A stretch of 64,000 nt of DNA. It comes from Mesorhizobium australicum WSM2073 (GTDB lineage Bacteria > Pseudomonadota > Alphaproteobacteria > Rhizobiales > Rhizobiaceae). Below are positions 44,946-52,906 of the stretch, in pieces. Location: contig NC_019973.1 of the NCBI RefSeq assembly GCF_000230995.2, forward strand, positions 1,612,001-1,676,000. Direction: 5' to 3'. The position numbers and the translations under genes were made by a program. Numbering within the stretch: the first letter of the stretch is position 1; every line of letters starts with the position of its first letter. Under the pieces are notes generated by a model. It made no database searches. It was not told where the DNA came from and was given only the letters and a program-made list of their open reading frames with translations.

Positions 44946-47543
44946 CTATTTCAGCTCCAGCAGCCGTTCCAGATAGCTGCGCTCGATGTCGGGGCTGAGC
45001 GCATTGCCGAGCCGCTTGCGGATCGCTTCCAGGATCTGGCGCGCGCGCTGGACGTCGATCTCGTCGGGCACTTTCACCGAATCGCCAAAATCGGGACCCT
45101 GGCTGGCGCGCGGCCGGCCGAGCGGGTCACGGTCGGCATCCTGCTGGCGGCCGCCTTCCTGGCTGCCGCCCTGGTCGCCCTGCATGGCCTGCATCTGTTT
45201 CATCATGTCCTTGGCGCCTTTGCGCAGCGCCTCGAGCGCCCGGCCCTGGTGGCCGACGGCCTCGTCGCCTTGGCCCTCGCCAAGCGCCTGCTCGGCGCTG
45301 CCCATGGACTTGCCGGCCTCGCCAAATCCTTCATTGGGCTCCATGCCCATGCCCTCGAGGCCTTTCTTCAGCTGCTCCAGATCGCTCTTCAGCTGGCCCT
45401 GGCCCTCCTGCAGCTGCTTCAGCGCATCGGCGAATTCCTGCGGCGTCATCGGCTTTGGCTCGCCATTCTCGCCGGGCTTGCCGTTTTCGTCAGATTGACC
45501 TTGCTCATCGGTCTGGCCAAGCTGCTCGTCGCGGTTGCGGCCGCGCTGGCGCTCGCCGCGCTGCATCTGATCCATGCGGAAGGTGTCGTTCATCATCTCC
45601 TGCTGCCGCCGCAGGATCTCGCCAAGCTTGTCCATCTGCTGACGCATCTGGCTGTCCTGCTCGCCCCCCTGCTGCTGGCGACCGGCCTGGAGGTTGTTCA
45701 TCATGTCCTGCAACTGAGACAGCAATTGCTGGGCCTTGTCGCGATCGCCCGACTTCGCCAGATTTTCGATCTGGTCCATCATGCGGTCGATGTCGCTCTG
45801 GCGCAGCTCCTGGCCGTTCTGCTGCATCTGCGGCGCGTTCGGGTTCTGCTTGGCGCGTTCGGCGAATTCCTGCAGGAACTGGTTCATCGCCTCGCGCAGT
45901 TCCTTCATCGCCTTCTCGATCTCGGCATCGCTGGCGCCATTCTTGATGGCGTCCTGCAGTGCCTGCTGGGCTTGGCGCAGCCGCTTTTCGGCCGCCGAGA
46001 GATTGCCCTCCTCGATGCCAAGCGCGATCTCCCAGAGGTAGGCAACCTCGCTGCGCAATTGGTCGTCGTTCACCGCCAGCTTCAGCCGGCTCATCGCGCT
46101 CATGATGGCGAGGTAGTGGGACATGGTATCAAACGTGTCTTCGGGCCGCAGCGTGATGGCCTCCATCAGGTCGAGCACGCGCGGCTTGGCATTGGCGTCG
46201 AGCGCAAGCAGGCGGCGCTGTTCGATCACCGCGCGTGCCAGCGGGTTGGTGAACGGCCGCTCGGGCATCGCGAGCGTCTTGGTTTCGCTTGAGGCGGTGT
46301 GGCCGGCGTCGTCGGTGGCGACCAGCGTCAGCTTGATGCTGCTGCCGGCCCAGACATGCTCGGTCAGGTCTTTCGTGGTCTTGGCGGCATTCAACTTGCC
46401 GCCGCGGCGCGGCAGTGTCAGCAGCATTTCGGGCGGACCATAGAGCGGATGCGCACCCGGCGGCTGCGGGTCGGCCAGCGCGAAGACCGCCTTGGCGGTG
46501 GCGGCGCCGTAATCGTCATCGATCTGATAGTTGAGCTCGAAGGCGCCGTTGGCGGCGCGCTTGGGCTCGCCGACGAAGCGGATCTGCGGCGGCTTGTCCG
46601 GGATGACGGCGAAAGCCCAGCGGCCAAGCTGATCCTCCCCCGATTTCAGCGTCAGCGTCCCGTCGCCGGTCAGCTTGCTGGCGAACTGGCGCACCTTCGA
46701 AGGCGAGGCGGACGACACCGCCGGGCTTGCTGCCGGCTTGGCGGCGGCTTGCGGGCTTGCGGGGTCGATGGCGCGCGCATTGCCGTCCTTGTCGGCATAG
46801 GCAAGCGTTTCCTCGCCCGAGCCTCCGGTAACGCGCAGGGAGACGTCGCTTCCCTCGGGGACATGAAAAGTCGGCGTCGCCTGGTTGGCGTCGGCAGTCA
46901 GGAAGATCGGCGGCTTGCCGGTATAGGCCGGCGGCGTCACCCATGCGTCGATGCGCGGCGGTACGGCGTCGAGCGTGCCATGTGCGCTGAACCCATCTGT
47001 CAGCCGGCCGCCGGTCGGCCCGAAGGAGAAGGCAAAGGCAGTGACCAGCAGGAGCGCCGCCACGGCGCGCAATCCCCACGGGTCGCGCTCCGGCACGCGC
47101 GTGCGCGGCAGATCGGCGCCGAGATTGTCGAGCTTTCCAGCCATTCGCTTCTGGTGCTCGCGCCAGAGCGCCTGCGAGAAACTGCTTTCCTGGCCGCTGG
47201 GCCGGTCGCTCTGCACCTGCACCGGGCTGTGCAGCAGTCTGTTGGCGGCTTCGATGCGGCGATCGATCTCGGCCGCGCCAGGTATGCGGAAAAAGCGCAG
47301 CGGATAAAGCGCCGCCAGACCTGCCAGGCAAAACATGGCGATAAGGCCGATGCGCACCACGTCCGGCAGCCGGGGAAAAATACCGAACCAGGAGACGCTG
47401 AGAAACAGGCCGACGACGATAATGAGCGGAAGCAGCAGCGGCCAGCCACGCTCGATCGCCATCGAGACCCGCGTCGCCAGCCGGCTCAAGGCCAGGCGTC
47501 CGGCCAGGCCGCGACTGCTGCTGAAGGTGGGTCGTTCGGTCAT
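44946..47543 (-). CDS. TIGR02302 family membrane protein (DUF4175)
   Basis: An 865-residue protein of the TIGR02302/DUF4175 family of alphaproteobacteria. N-terminal membrane helices (LLLPLIIVVGLFLSVSWFGI, VVRIGLIAMFCLAGLAAL and one near residue 160) are followed by a large domain and a glutamine-, glutamate- and methionine-rich tail of predicted coiled coil. Function unknown; envelope location is inferred. The ATG at 47543 has AGGAAGGG upstream; longer starts at 47606 or 47645 lie within a palindrome. Confidence 0.88.
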   Translation of the reverse strand: MTERPTFSSSRGLAGRLALSRLATRVSMAIERGWPLLLPLIIVVGLFLSVSWFGIFPRLPDVVRIGLIAMFCLAGLAALYPLRFFRIPGAAEIDRRIEAANRLLHSPVQVQSDRPSGQESSFSQALWREHQKRMAGKLDNLGADLPRTRVPERDPWGLRAVAALLLVTAFAFSFGPTGGRLTDGFSAHGTLDAVPPRIDAWVTPPAYTGKPPIFLTADANQATPTFHVPEGSDVSLRVTGGSGEETLAYADKDGNARAIDPASPQAAAKPAASPAVSSASPSKVRQFASKLTGDGTLTLKSGEDQLGRWAFAVIPDKPPQIRFVGEPKRAANGAFELNYQIDDDYGAATAKAVFALADPQPPGAHPLYGPPEMLLTLPRRGGKLNAAKTTKDLTEHVWAGSSIKLTLVATDDAGHTASSETKTLAMPERPFTNPLARAVIEQRRLLALDANAKPRVLDLMEAITLRPEDTFDTMSHYLAIMSAMSRLKLAVNDDQLRSEVAYLWEIALGIEEGNLSAAEKRLRQAQQALQDAIKNGASDAEIEKAMKELREAMNQFLQEFAERAKQNPNAPQMQQNGQELRQSDIDRMMDQIENLAKSGDRDKAQQLLSQLQDMMNNLQAGRQQQGGEQDSQMRQQMDKLGEILRRQQEMMNDTFRMDQMQRGERQRGRNRDEQLGQTDEQGQSDENGKPGENGEPKPMTPQEFADALKQLQEGQGQLKSDLEQLKKGLEGMGMEPNEGFGEAGKSMGSAEQALGEGQGDEAVGHQGRALEALRKGAKDMMKQMQAMQGDQGGSQEGGRQQDADRDPLGRPRASQGPDFGDSVKVPDEIDVQRARQILEAIRKRLGNALSPDIERSYLERLLELK

Positions 47544-47602
47544 CGGCCCTTCCTGGAGCCCTGTTCCGTCCTGAAGGACCGCAATGGGCTCTATCTCTTT
47601 GG

Positions 47603-47647
47603 GCATGATCTGTTCCGAAACTTGGATTCTATTTTTCGGGATCATGC
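47603..47647. repeat. Intergenic palindrome, family A (upstream of TIGR02302 gene)
   Basis: GCATGATC (47603-47610) and GATCATGC (47640-47647) are perfect arms; the inner part has CCGAAAC and TTTTCGG. It is related to the units at 27343-27447 and 58182-58222. Confidence 0.65.
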
Positions 47648-47754
47648 GGCGAGGCGGACGGGATAGCCCAAGCCTCACGACTCGAAGAATACCAGTAAAC
47701 ACGGCAAAGGCGAGGCAGTTTGAGAAAACGTGAAGCCTGCCGAAATGGTTGCAA

Positions 47755-48696
47755 TCAGAAATTGGCGGGGTTTGCGTTGGCCCCACAGACCAGCACGGCG
47801 ACCCGTTCGCCCGGTGTCGGCGCGTAGCGGCCGGACAGGATCGCGGCAAAGGCGGCGGCACCACCCGGCTCCGAGATGATGCGCACGCGGTTCCAGAGCG
47901 CCTTCTGGGCGGCGATGATGTCGTCGTCGCTGACCAGGATGGAGCGTTCGACGAAGGCTTCGGCGATCGGGAACATCATCTCGCCGACCCGCTTCGGCGC
48001 CAGCGAATCGGCGGCGATGCCTTCCGCCGGCGCGTCCACCGGATGGCCGGCCTCGAAGGCGCGATGAAGCGTCGGCGCACCCTCGGGCTCTACGGCGACG
48101 ATGCGGATGCGGCCGGCATACCAGGCGGCGATGCCGCCGATCAGGCCGCCACCACCGACGGCGACCAGCAGCGTGTCGATCTCAGGCAGATCGCGTTCGA
48201 TTTCGAGCCCGAGAGTGCCTTGGCCGACCAGCGTCTCCTCCTGGTTGAAGGCGTGGATCTGCAAGGCGCCGGTTTCCTCGGCGAACCGTTCGCTGGCGGC
48301 CAGCGCTTCGGCATAGCGGGCGCCGCCGACAACGAGGTCGGCGCCATAGGCCCGGATGCGGTCCAGCTTGGCCTGCGGGCTCACTTCGGGAACGAAGATG
48401 GTTGCTCTGTGGCCAAGCCGCATGGCGGCGTAGGCGACGGCAGCGCCATGATTGCCGCCCGATGCGGCAACGACGCCGGCCTCGGGAACCGGCCGCTCCA
48501 GGAGGTTGGTGAAGGCGCCGCGGGCTTTGAACGAGCCGGAATGCTGCAGGCATTCGAGCTTGAGGTCGATCGCCAATGGCCCCCGATCGAAGTCGGCCAT
48601 GTCGACGCGCAGAACCGGTGTGTGCCTGATATAGGGGCGGATGCGCGGTTCCATCGCGGCGATGCGTCCGCGTGTGACGACGTTGCCCTGCGACAT
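47755..48696 (-). CDS. Threonine/serine dehydratase-like PLP enzyme
   Basis: A 313-residue fold-type II PLP enzyme. The PLP lysine is in ECLQHSGSFKARGA, with the phosphate-binding VAVGGGGLIGGIA. It probably deaminates threonine or serine; without a C-terminal regulatory ACT domain it is closer to catabolic threonine dehydratase. ATG at 48696 has AAGGAG at ideal distance; a TTG three bases upstream is weaker. It diverges from an ArsR-type regulator over 50 bp. Confidence 0.9.
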   Translation of the reverse strand: MSQGNVVTRGRIAAMEPRIRPYIRHTPVLRVDMADFDRGPLAIDLKLECLQHSGSFKARGAFTNLLERPVPEAGVVAASGGNHGAAVAYAAMRLGHRATIFVPEVSPQAKLDRIRAYGADLVVGGARYAEALAASERFAEETGALQIHAFNQEETLVGQGTLGLEIERDLPEIDTLLVAVGGGGLIGGIAAWYAGRIRIVAVEPEGAPTLHRAFEAGHPVDAPAEGIAADSLAPKRVGEMMFPIAEAFVERSILVSDDDIIAAQKALWNRVRIISEPGGAAAFAAILSGRYAPTPGERVAVLVCGANANPANF

Positions 48697-48746
48697 CAAA
48701 ATCTCCTTGGGATTGACAGCAATTAGTAACTTGGCAAAATGGCTAA

Positions 48747-49049
48747 ATGCAAGAGGTTGATGTCTTCAAGGCGATCGCCAACGAGCGCAGACTGCAGATT
48801 CTCGACTGGCTCAAGAATCCACGTGCGCATTTCCGGGCACAGGCGGATGGCGATCTGGTCGAGGACGGCGTCTGCGCGCTGCTGATCGCCGAGAAGCTCG
48901 GCATCACTCAGGCGACGCTTTCCGAGCATATGCGCGTGCTCGTCCAGGCCGGCCTGCTCAGAACCAAGCGCATCAGGCAATGGACCTTCTACCGCCGCGA
49001 CGAGGACAGGATCGCCGACGCAAGGGCACTCATCCAGAACCGGTTATAG
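48747..49049 (+). CDS. ArsR family transcriptional regulator
   Basis: A 100-residue winged-helix regulator. The DNA-binding segment is IAEKLGITQATLSEHMRVLV, and the wing has LLRTKRIRQWTFYRRDED. Metal-site cysteine pairs typical of ArsR/SmtB (ELCVCD) are absent, although there is one cysteine in EDGVCALLIAEK. It is divergent from the threonine dehydratase gene and probably controls it. Confidence 0.88.
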   Translation: MQEVDVFKAIANERRLQILDWLKNPRAHFRAQADGDLVEDGVCALLIAEKLGITQATLSEHMRVLVQAGLLRTKRIRQWTFYRRDEDRIADARALIQNRL

Positions 49050-49083
49050 CGCAGAACCGGTTATAGCGTCGCGGCAGGGCGGC

Positions 49084-50352
49084 TTACGCAAGCCAGTCCG
49101 GCACCGAATCCAGCCCGATCAGCTCGTCATAGGTCAGGCGCGGACGCACGACATGGAAACGGTCGCCGTCGACCAGCACCTCCGGCACCAGCAGGCGGGT
49201 GTTGTAGGTGCCGGCCTGGACCGCGCCATAGGCGCCGGCGGTGGAAACGGCGACGAGATCGCCCGCCATCAGCCGGGGCAGGTCGCGGTCGAGGCCGAGA
49301 TAATCGCCGGTCTCGCAGACCTGGCCGACCACGTCGACCACCATGCGCGGCGCGTCGGCCGGCGGCTGCACGACCGGCTTGATCTCGTGGAAGGCATCGT
49401 AGAGCGTCGGCCGGATCAGGTCATTCATGGCAGCGTCGACGACGAGGAAATTCTTGGCGTCGCCCTCCTTCACGAAAATCACTTCAGAGACCAGGATGCC
49501 GGCATTGCCAACGATCAGCCGGCCCGGCTCGAACATCACCTTCAGACCCAATTTGGTGACATGCTTGCGGACGATCTGGGCATAGGCGTCGGGCAAGGGG
49601 GGCGGGTTGTTGTCGACGCGGTAGGGAATGCCGAGACCGCCGCCGAGATCGACATGCTCGATGGCGTGGCCGTCGCCGCGCAGCGCTCCGACCAGGTCGA
49701 CCAGCAGGGCGAAGGCGTCGTCGAAGGGCTGCAACTCGGTGATCTGGCTGCCGATATGGGTATCGATGCCGGTGACCTTAATGCCCGGAAGCGTTGCCGC
49801 GCGGGCATAGACCTGGCGCGCCCGCTGCCAGGGAATGCCGAACTTGTTTTCAGCCTTGCCGGTTGAGATTTTCTTGTGGGTCTTGGCGTCGACATCGGGA
49901 TTGATGCGCAGCGAGATAGGCGCCACCTTGCCGAGCGCCACGGCACGTGCCGACAACAGTTCGAGTTCCGGCTCGGATTCGACGTTGAAGCAGAGAATGC
50001 CGGCTTGGAGCGCAAAGTCCATTTCGCGGGCGGTCTTGCCGACGCCCGAGAACAGGATCTTGCCGGCCGGGACTCCTGCGGCGAGAGCCCGGCGCAATTC
50101 GCCTTCCGAGACGACGTCGGCGCCGGCGCCGAGCTTGGCCAAGGTCCGCAGCACCGCCTGGTTGGAATTGGCCTTCATGGCGTAGCAGACCAGCGTATCG
50201 AGCCCGGCAAAGGCCTGGACGAAGACACGGTAGTGCCTAGTCAGGGTCGCCGTCGAATAGCAATAGAACGGCGTGCCGACCTGTGCGGCGATATCAGGGA
50301 TCGCCACGTCCTCGGCATGCAGCACGCCATCGCGGTAGTCGAAATGGTTCAC
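49084..50352 (-). CDS. lysA: Diaminopimelate decarboxylase LysA
   Basis: Decarboxylates meso-diaminopimelate to lysine. The 422-residue fold-type III PLP enzyme has the PLP lysine in CYAMKANSNQ, the diagnostic HIGSQI, GGGLGIPY and EPGRLIV, and a C-terminal CETGDYLG region contributing the second active-site cysteine. It follows the small lipoprotein and argH on the same strand, an arrangement common in Rhizobiales. Confidence 0.96.
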   Translation of the reverse strand: MNHFDYRDGVLHAEDVAIPDIAAQVGTPFYCYSTATLTRHYRVFVQAFAGLDTLVCYAMKANSNQAVLRTLAKLGAGADVVSEGELRRALAAGVPAGKILFSGVGKTAREMDFALQAGILCFNVESEPELELLSARAVALGKVAPISLRINPDVDAKTHKKISTGKAENKFGIPWQRARQVYARAATLPGIKVTGIDTHIGSQITELQPFDDAFALLVDLVGALRGDGHAIEHVDLGGGLGIPYRVDNNPPPLPDAYAQIVRKHVTKLGLKVMFEPGRLIVGNAGILVSEVIFVKEGDAKNFLVVDAAMNDLIRPTLYDAFHEIKPVVQPPADAPRMVVDVVGQVCETGDYLGLDRDLPRLMAGDLVAVSTAGAYGAVQAGTYNTRLLVPEVLVDGDRFHVVRPRLTYDELIGLDSVPDWLA

Positions 50353-50422
50353 GAGTGTGGTTCCGGAAGTTGAGGCACGATGCGATCGGGTTTGGACAAG
50401 ACCAATCCCGCCTTCATCGGCG

Positions 50423-50629
50423 CTAGATCAGCGGGTCGAGAATGAACTTCTTGTCCACGACCGGTTTTTCCGGTTCCGGCGGCACGGGCTGGTGGGCCTT
50501 CTCGGCATCCTTGCGTGCTTGGACAGCCGCCTCATAGGGCGTGTCCAGGCCCGCCTTGCGGCCGCAGGCGGTCACGGAGGCAAGCGCCGCAAGCAGCGTC
50601 AGCGTCACCAAAATCCTGCTTCCGGTCAT
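50423..50629 (-). CDS. lptM: Small lipoprotein, LptM-like
   Basis: A 68-residue lipoprotein. The signal peptide (SRILVTLTLLAALASVTAC) ends in a lipobox whose cysteine becomes the first mature residue, followed by GRKAGLDTPYEA and a proline-rich tail. It resembles LptM (YifL), which helps mature the LptD translocon, and is found between argH and lysA in many alphaproteobacteria. Identification rests on length, lipobox and position. Confidence 0.8.
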   Translation of the reverse strand: MTGSRILVTLTLLAALASVTACGRKAGLDTPYEAAVQARKDAEKAHQPVPPEPEKPVVDKKFILDPLI

Positions 50630-50694
50630 CGATCCATCCGTCCGAAACTCTCTGTCCGCCGCTGCTTTTAGCCGAGTTCTCGGTGCATTGCACC

Positions 50695-50721
50695 CCGGAT
50701 ATTGCTGATCGCGATATCCGG
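50695..50721. terminator. Hairpin after argH
   Basis: CCGGATAT (50695-50702) and ATATCCGG (50714-50721) are perfect 8-bp arms right after the argH stop, followed by a second palindrome GGTGCATTGCACC. No T-run; it may slow transcription into lptM or end the argH message. Confidence 0.5.
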
Positions 50722-50723
50722 CA

Positions 50724-52124
50724 TTACGCCTTGGCGAGACGCTTTTTCCAATAGCGGATCTGCTTTCTCACTTCCGACGGTGCGGTGCCGCCGAAGCTGG
50801 TGCGGCTCTTGACCGAGTTCTGCACCGCCAGCACCGAGAATATGTCGGAAGTGATGCCTGGGTTGATCGACTGCAGATCCTCCAGCGAAAGCTTTTCCAG
50901 GCTGACCTTCCTGTGTTCGGCCAGCGCCACCGCGCGGCCGGTGACATGATGCGCCTCGCGGAACGGCAGGCCCAAGGTACGCACCAGCCAGTCGGCGAGG
51001 TCAGTGGCGGTGGCGTGGCCGGAGCCGGCGGCCTTCTTCATCGCGGCGGCATTGACCGTCATGTCCGCAACCATGCCGGTCATCGCGGCCAGCATCAGGT
51101 CGAGCGTCTCGGCCGCGTCGAACACCGACTCCTTGTCTTCCTGCATGTCCTTGCCGTAGGTCAAAGGCATGCCCTTCATCACCGTCAGCAGGCCGACCAG
51201 ATGGCCGTTGACGCGGCCTGTCTTGCCGCGAACCAGTTCGGCCGCGTCGGGGTTCTTCTTCTGCGGCATGATCGAGGAGCCGGTGGAAAAACTATCCGAC
51301 AGCCTGATGAAGCCGAATTGCGGCGTCGACCAGATGATGATCTCCTCGGCCAGCCGCGACAGGTGAGTGGCGCAGATCGCCGCCATGGCAAGGAATTCCA
51401 GCGCGAAATCGCGGTCTGAGACGCTGTCCAGCGAATTGCGCATCGGCTCGCGAAAGCCGAGCGCGCTCGCGGTCTGGTGACGGTCGATCGGGAAGCTGGT
51501 GCCGGCAAGGGCGGCGGCACCGAGCGGGCTCTCGTCCATGCGTTCGATGGCGTCGCGCACGCGCGACAGGTCGCGCGAAAACATCTCGACATAGGCCATG
51601 CAATGATGGCCGAAAGTGACCGGCTGCGCCGCCTGCATGTGGGTGAAACCCGGCATGACGGTCGCCGCATGTTCCTCGGCTCGCGCCAGGAGGGCCATGA
51701 TCAAGCCTTTCAACGCCTCGGCGACACGAAAGCATTCGTCCTTGACCCAGAGCCTCAGATCGACGGCCACCTGGTCGTTGCGCGAACGGGCGGTGTGCAG
51801 CCGGCCGGCCGCCGGACCGATGAGATCGGCAAGGCGGGCCTCTATGTTCATGTGGATGTCTTCCAGCCGCGTCGAAAACTCGAAGCTGCCGCCCTCGATC
51901 TCTTTCAGGATCGTGTTCAGACCGTGAGCGATTTTTTCTTGATCGGCCGCCGAAATAATGCCCGTTTGCGCCAGCATCTCGCTATGAGCGATCGAGCCTC
52001 TTATGTCCTGCGCGTAGAGTTTGCGGTCGAACGAGATCGACGCGTTGATCGCTTCCATGATCGCGGCCGGACCCGAGGCAAATCGTCCGCCCCACATCTG
52101 GTTGCTGGTCTTCTTGTCGCTCAT
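50724..52124 (-). CDS. argH: Argininosuccinate lyase ArgH
   Basis: Splits argininosuccinate to arginine and fumarate. The 466-residue fumarase/aspartase-superfamily enzyme has the flexible signature loop [29 protein letters not shown] and [10 protein letters not shown]. The ATG at 52124 starts [13 protein letters not shown], the family N-terminus; in-frame extensions upstream lack conservation. It diverges from tlpA over a 34-bp gap. Confidence 0.96.
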   Translation of the reverse strand: MSDKKTSNQMWGGRFASGPAAIMEAINASISFDRKLYAQDIRGSIAHSEMLAQTGIISAADQEKIAHGLNTILKEIEGGSFEFSTRLEDIHMNIEARLADLIGPAAGRLHTARSRNDQVAVDLRLWVKDECFRVAEALKGLIMALLARAEEHAATVMPGFTHMQAAQPVTFGHHCMAYVEMFSRDLSRVRDAIERMDESPLGAAALAGTSFPIDRHQTASALGFREPMRNSLDSVSDRDFALEFLAMAAICATHLSRLAEEIIIWSTPQFGFIRLSDSFSTGSSIMPQKKNPDAAELVRGKTGRVNGHLVGLLTVMKGMPLTYGKDMQEDKESVFDAAETLDLMLAAMTGMVADMTVNAAAMKKAAGSGHATATDLADWLVRTLGLPFREAHHVTGRAVALAEHRKVSLEKLSLEDLQSINPGITSDIFSVLAVQNSVKSRTSFGGTAPSEVRKQIRYWKKRLAKA

Positions 52125-52158
52125 GGCTATAACCCGTGCTTCGGAGCAGTTTGAGAAT

Positions 52159-52839
52159 ATGGCAGACGGAAACAGATTTTTCCCGGCCCGGCGCCTGATC
52201 CTCGCCGCCCTGATGGCGGGAGCGCTGGCCGGCGCGGTCGCGGTATATGTCAGCGAGAGCCGGTCTGGCAACAACGCCGCGCCCCAAGCAGCCGCCGGCG
52301 ACAGCAAGGACGATGTCGCCTGCGCCGCCAAGAGCGATCGCGCCAAGAAGGTCGCGGCCGCGGCCACCGGCGAGGTCGCGGCACTTTTGCCGGCCGATCC
52401 GCCGCAGTCGATGAGGAGCCTCGCCTTCCACGGTCCGGACGGCAAGCCGATGACGATCGCCGATCATGCCGGCAAGACCGTGCTGCTCAATCTCTGGGCC
52501 ACATGGTGCGCGCCCTGCCGTGCCGAAATGCCGGCGCTCGATGCGCTGCAAAAGGAGAAAGGCAGCGACGCCTTTCAGGTCGTCGCCGTCAACGTCGATG
52601 CCGGCGACGACGTGAAACCGAAGAAGTTTCTCGCCGATACCGGTGTGCACACGCTCGGCTACTACCGCGATTCGACGATGACACTGTTCAACGACCTCAA
52701 GACGCGCGGTCTGGCGCTCGGCCTGCCCGTCACCATGCTGATCGACGGCGAAGGCTGCCTGATCGCCCACATGAACGGTCCAGCCGAATGGGCGGGCCCC
52801 GATGCAAAGCGGCTGGTCGAGACGGCGCTCGGGTCGTGA
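52159..52839 (+). CDS. tlpA: Thiol:disulfide interchange protein TlpA
   Basis: A 226-residue membrane-anchored thioredoxin-like protein. Residues 12-32 ([19 protein letters not shown]) form the anchor and the active-site pair is in [13 protein letters not shown]. TlpA reduces copper-binding partners and apo-cytochrome components in the periplasm, supporting cytochrome oxidase assembly. It is divergent from argH, as in other rhizobia. ATG at 52159 precedes [12 protein letters not shown]. Confidence 0.92.
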   Translation: MADGNRFFPARRLILAALMAGALAGAVAVYVSESRSGNNAAPQAAAGDSKDDVACAAKSDRAKKVAAAATGEVAALLPADPPQSMRSLAFHGPDGKPMTIADHAGKTVLLNLWATWCAPCRAEMPALDALQKEKGSDAFQVVAVNVDAGDDVKPKKFLADTGVHTLGYYRDSTMTLFNDLKTRGLALGLPVTMLIDGEGCLIAHMNGPAEWAGPDAKRLVETALGS

Positions 52840-52842
52840 GCC

Positions 52843-52906
52843 AGAGCACCTCCAGGATAGTGTGTAACGGTTCTCCGTCCGGAATTGCGTAAAAACAAAG
52901 AGCTCT
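52843..52906 (-). repeat. Intergenic palindromic element, family B (copy 2)
   Basis: On the minus strand the segment reads CTCTTTGTTTTTACGCAATT then CCGGACGG, closely matching the element at 3716-3777. It lies in the spacer between tlpA and the GGDEF-EAL gene; arms AGAGC and GCTCT frame it. Confidence 0.65.

Noticed and set aside
49030..49070. Duplicate of CAGAACCGGTTATAGCG after the ArsR gene
   Set aside because: Two copies only, overlapping the stop codon; most likely a small local duplication.
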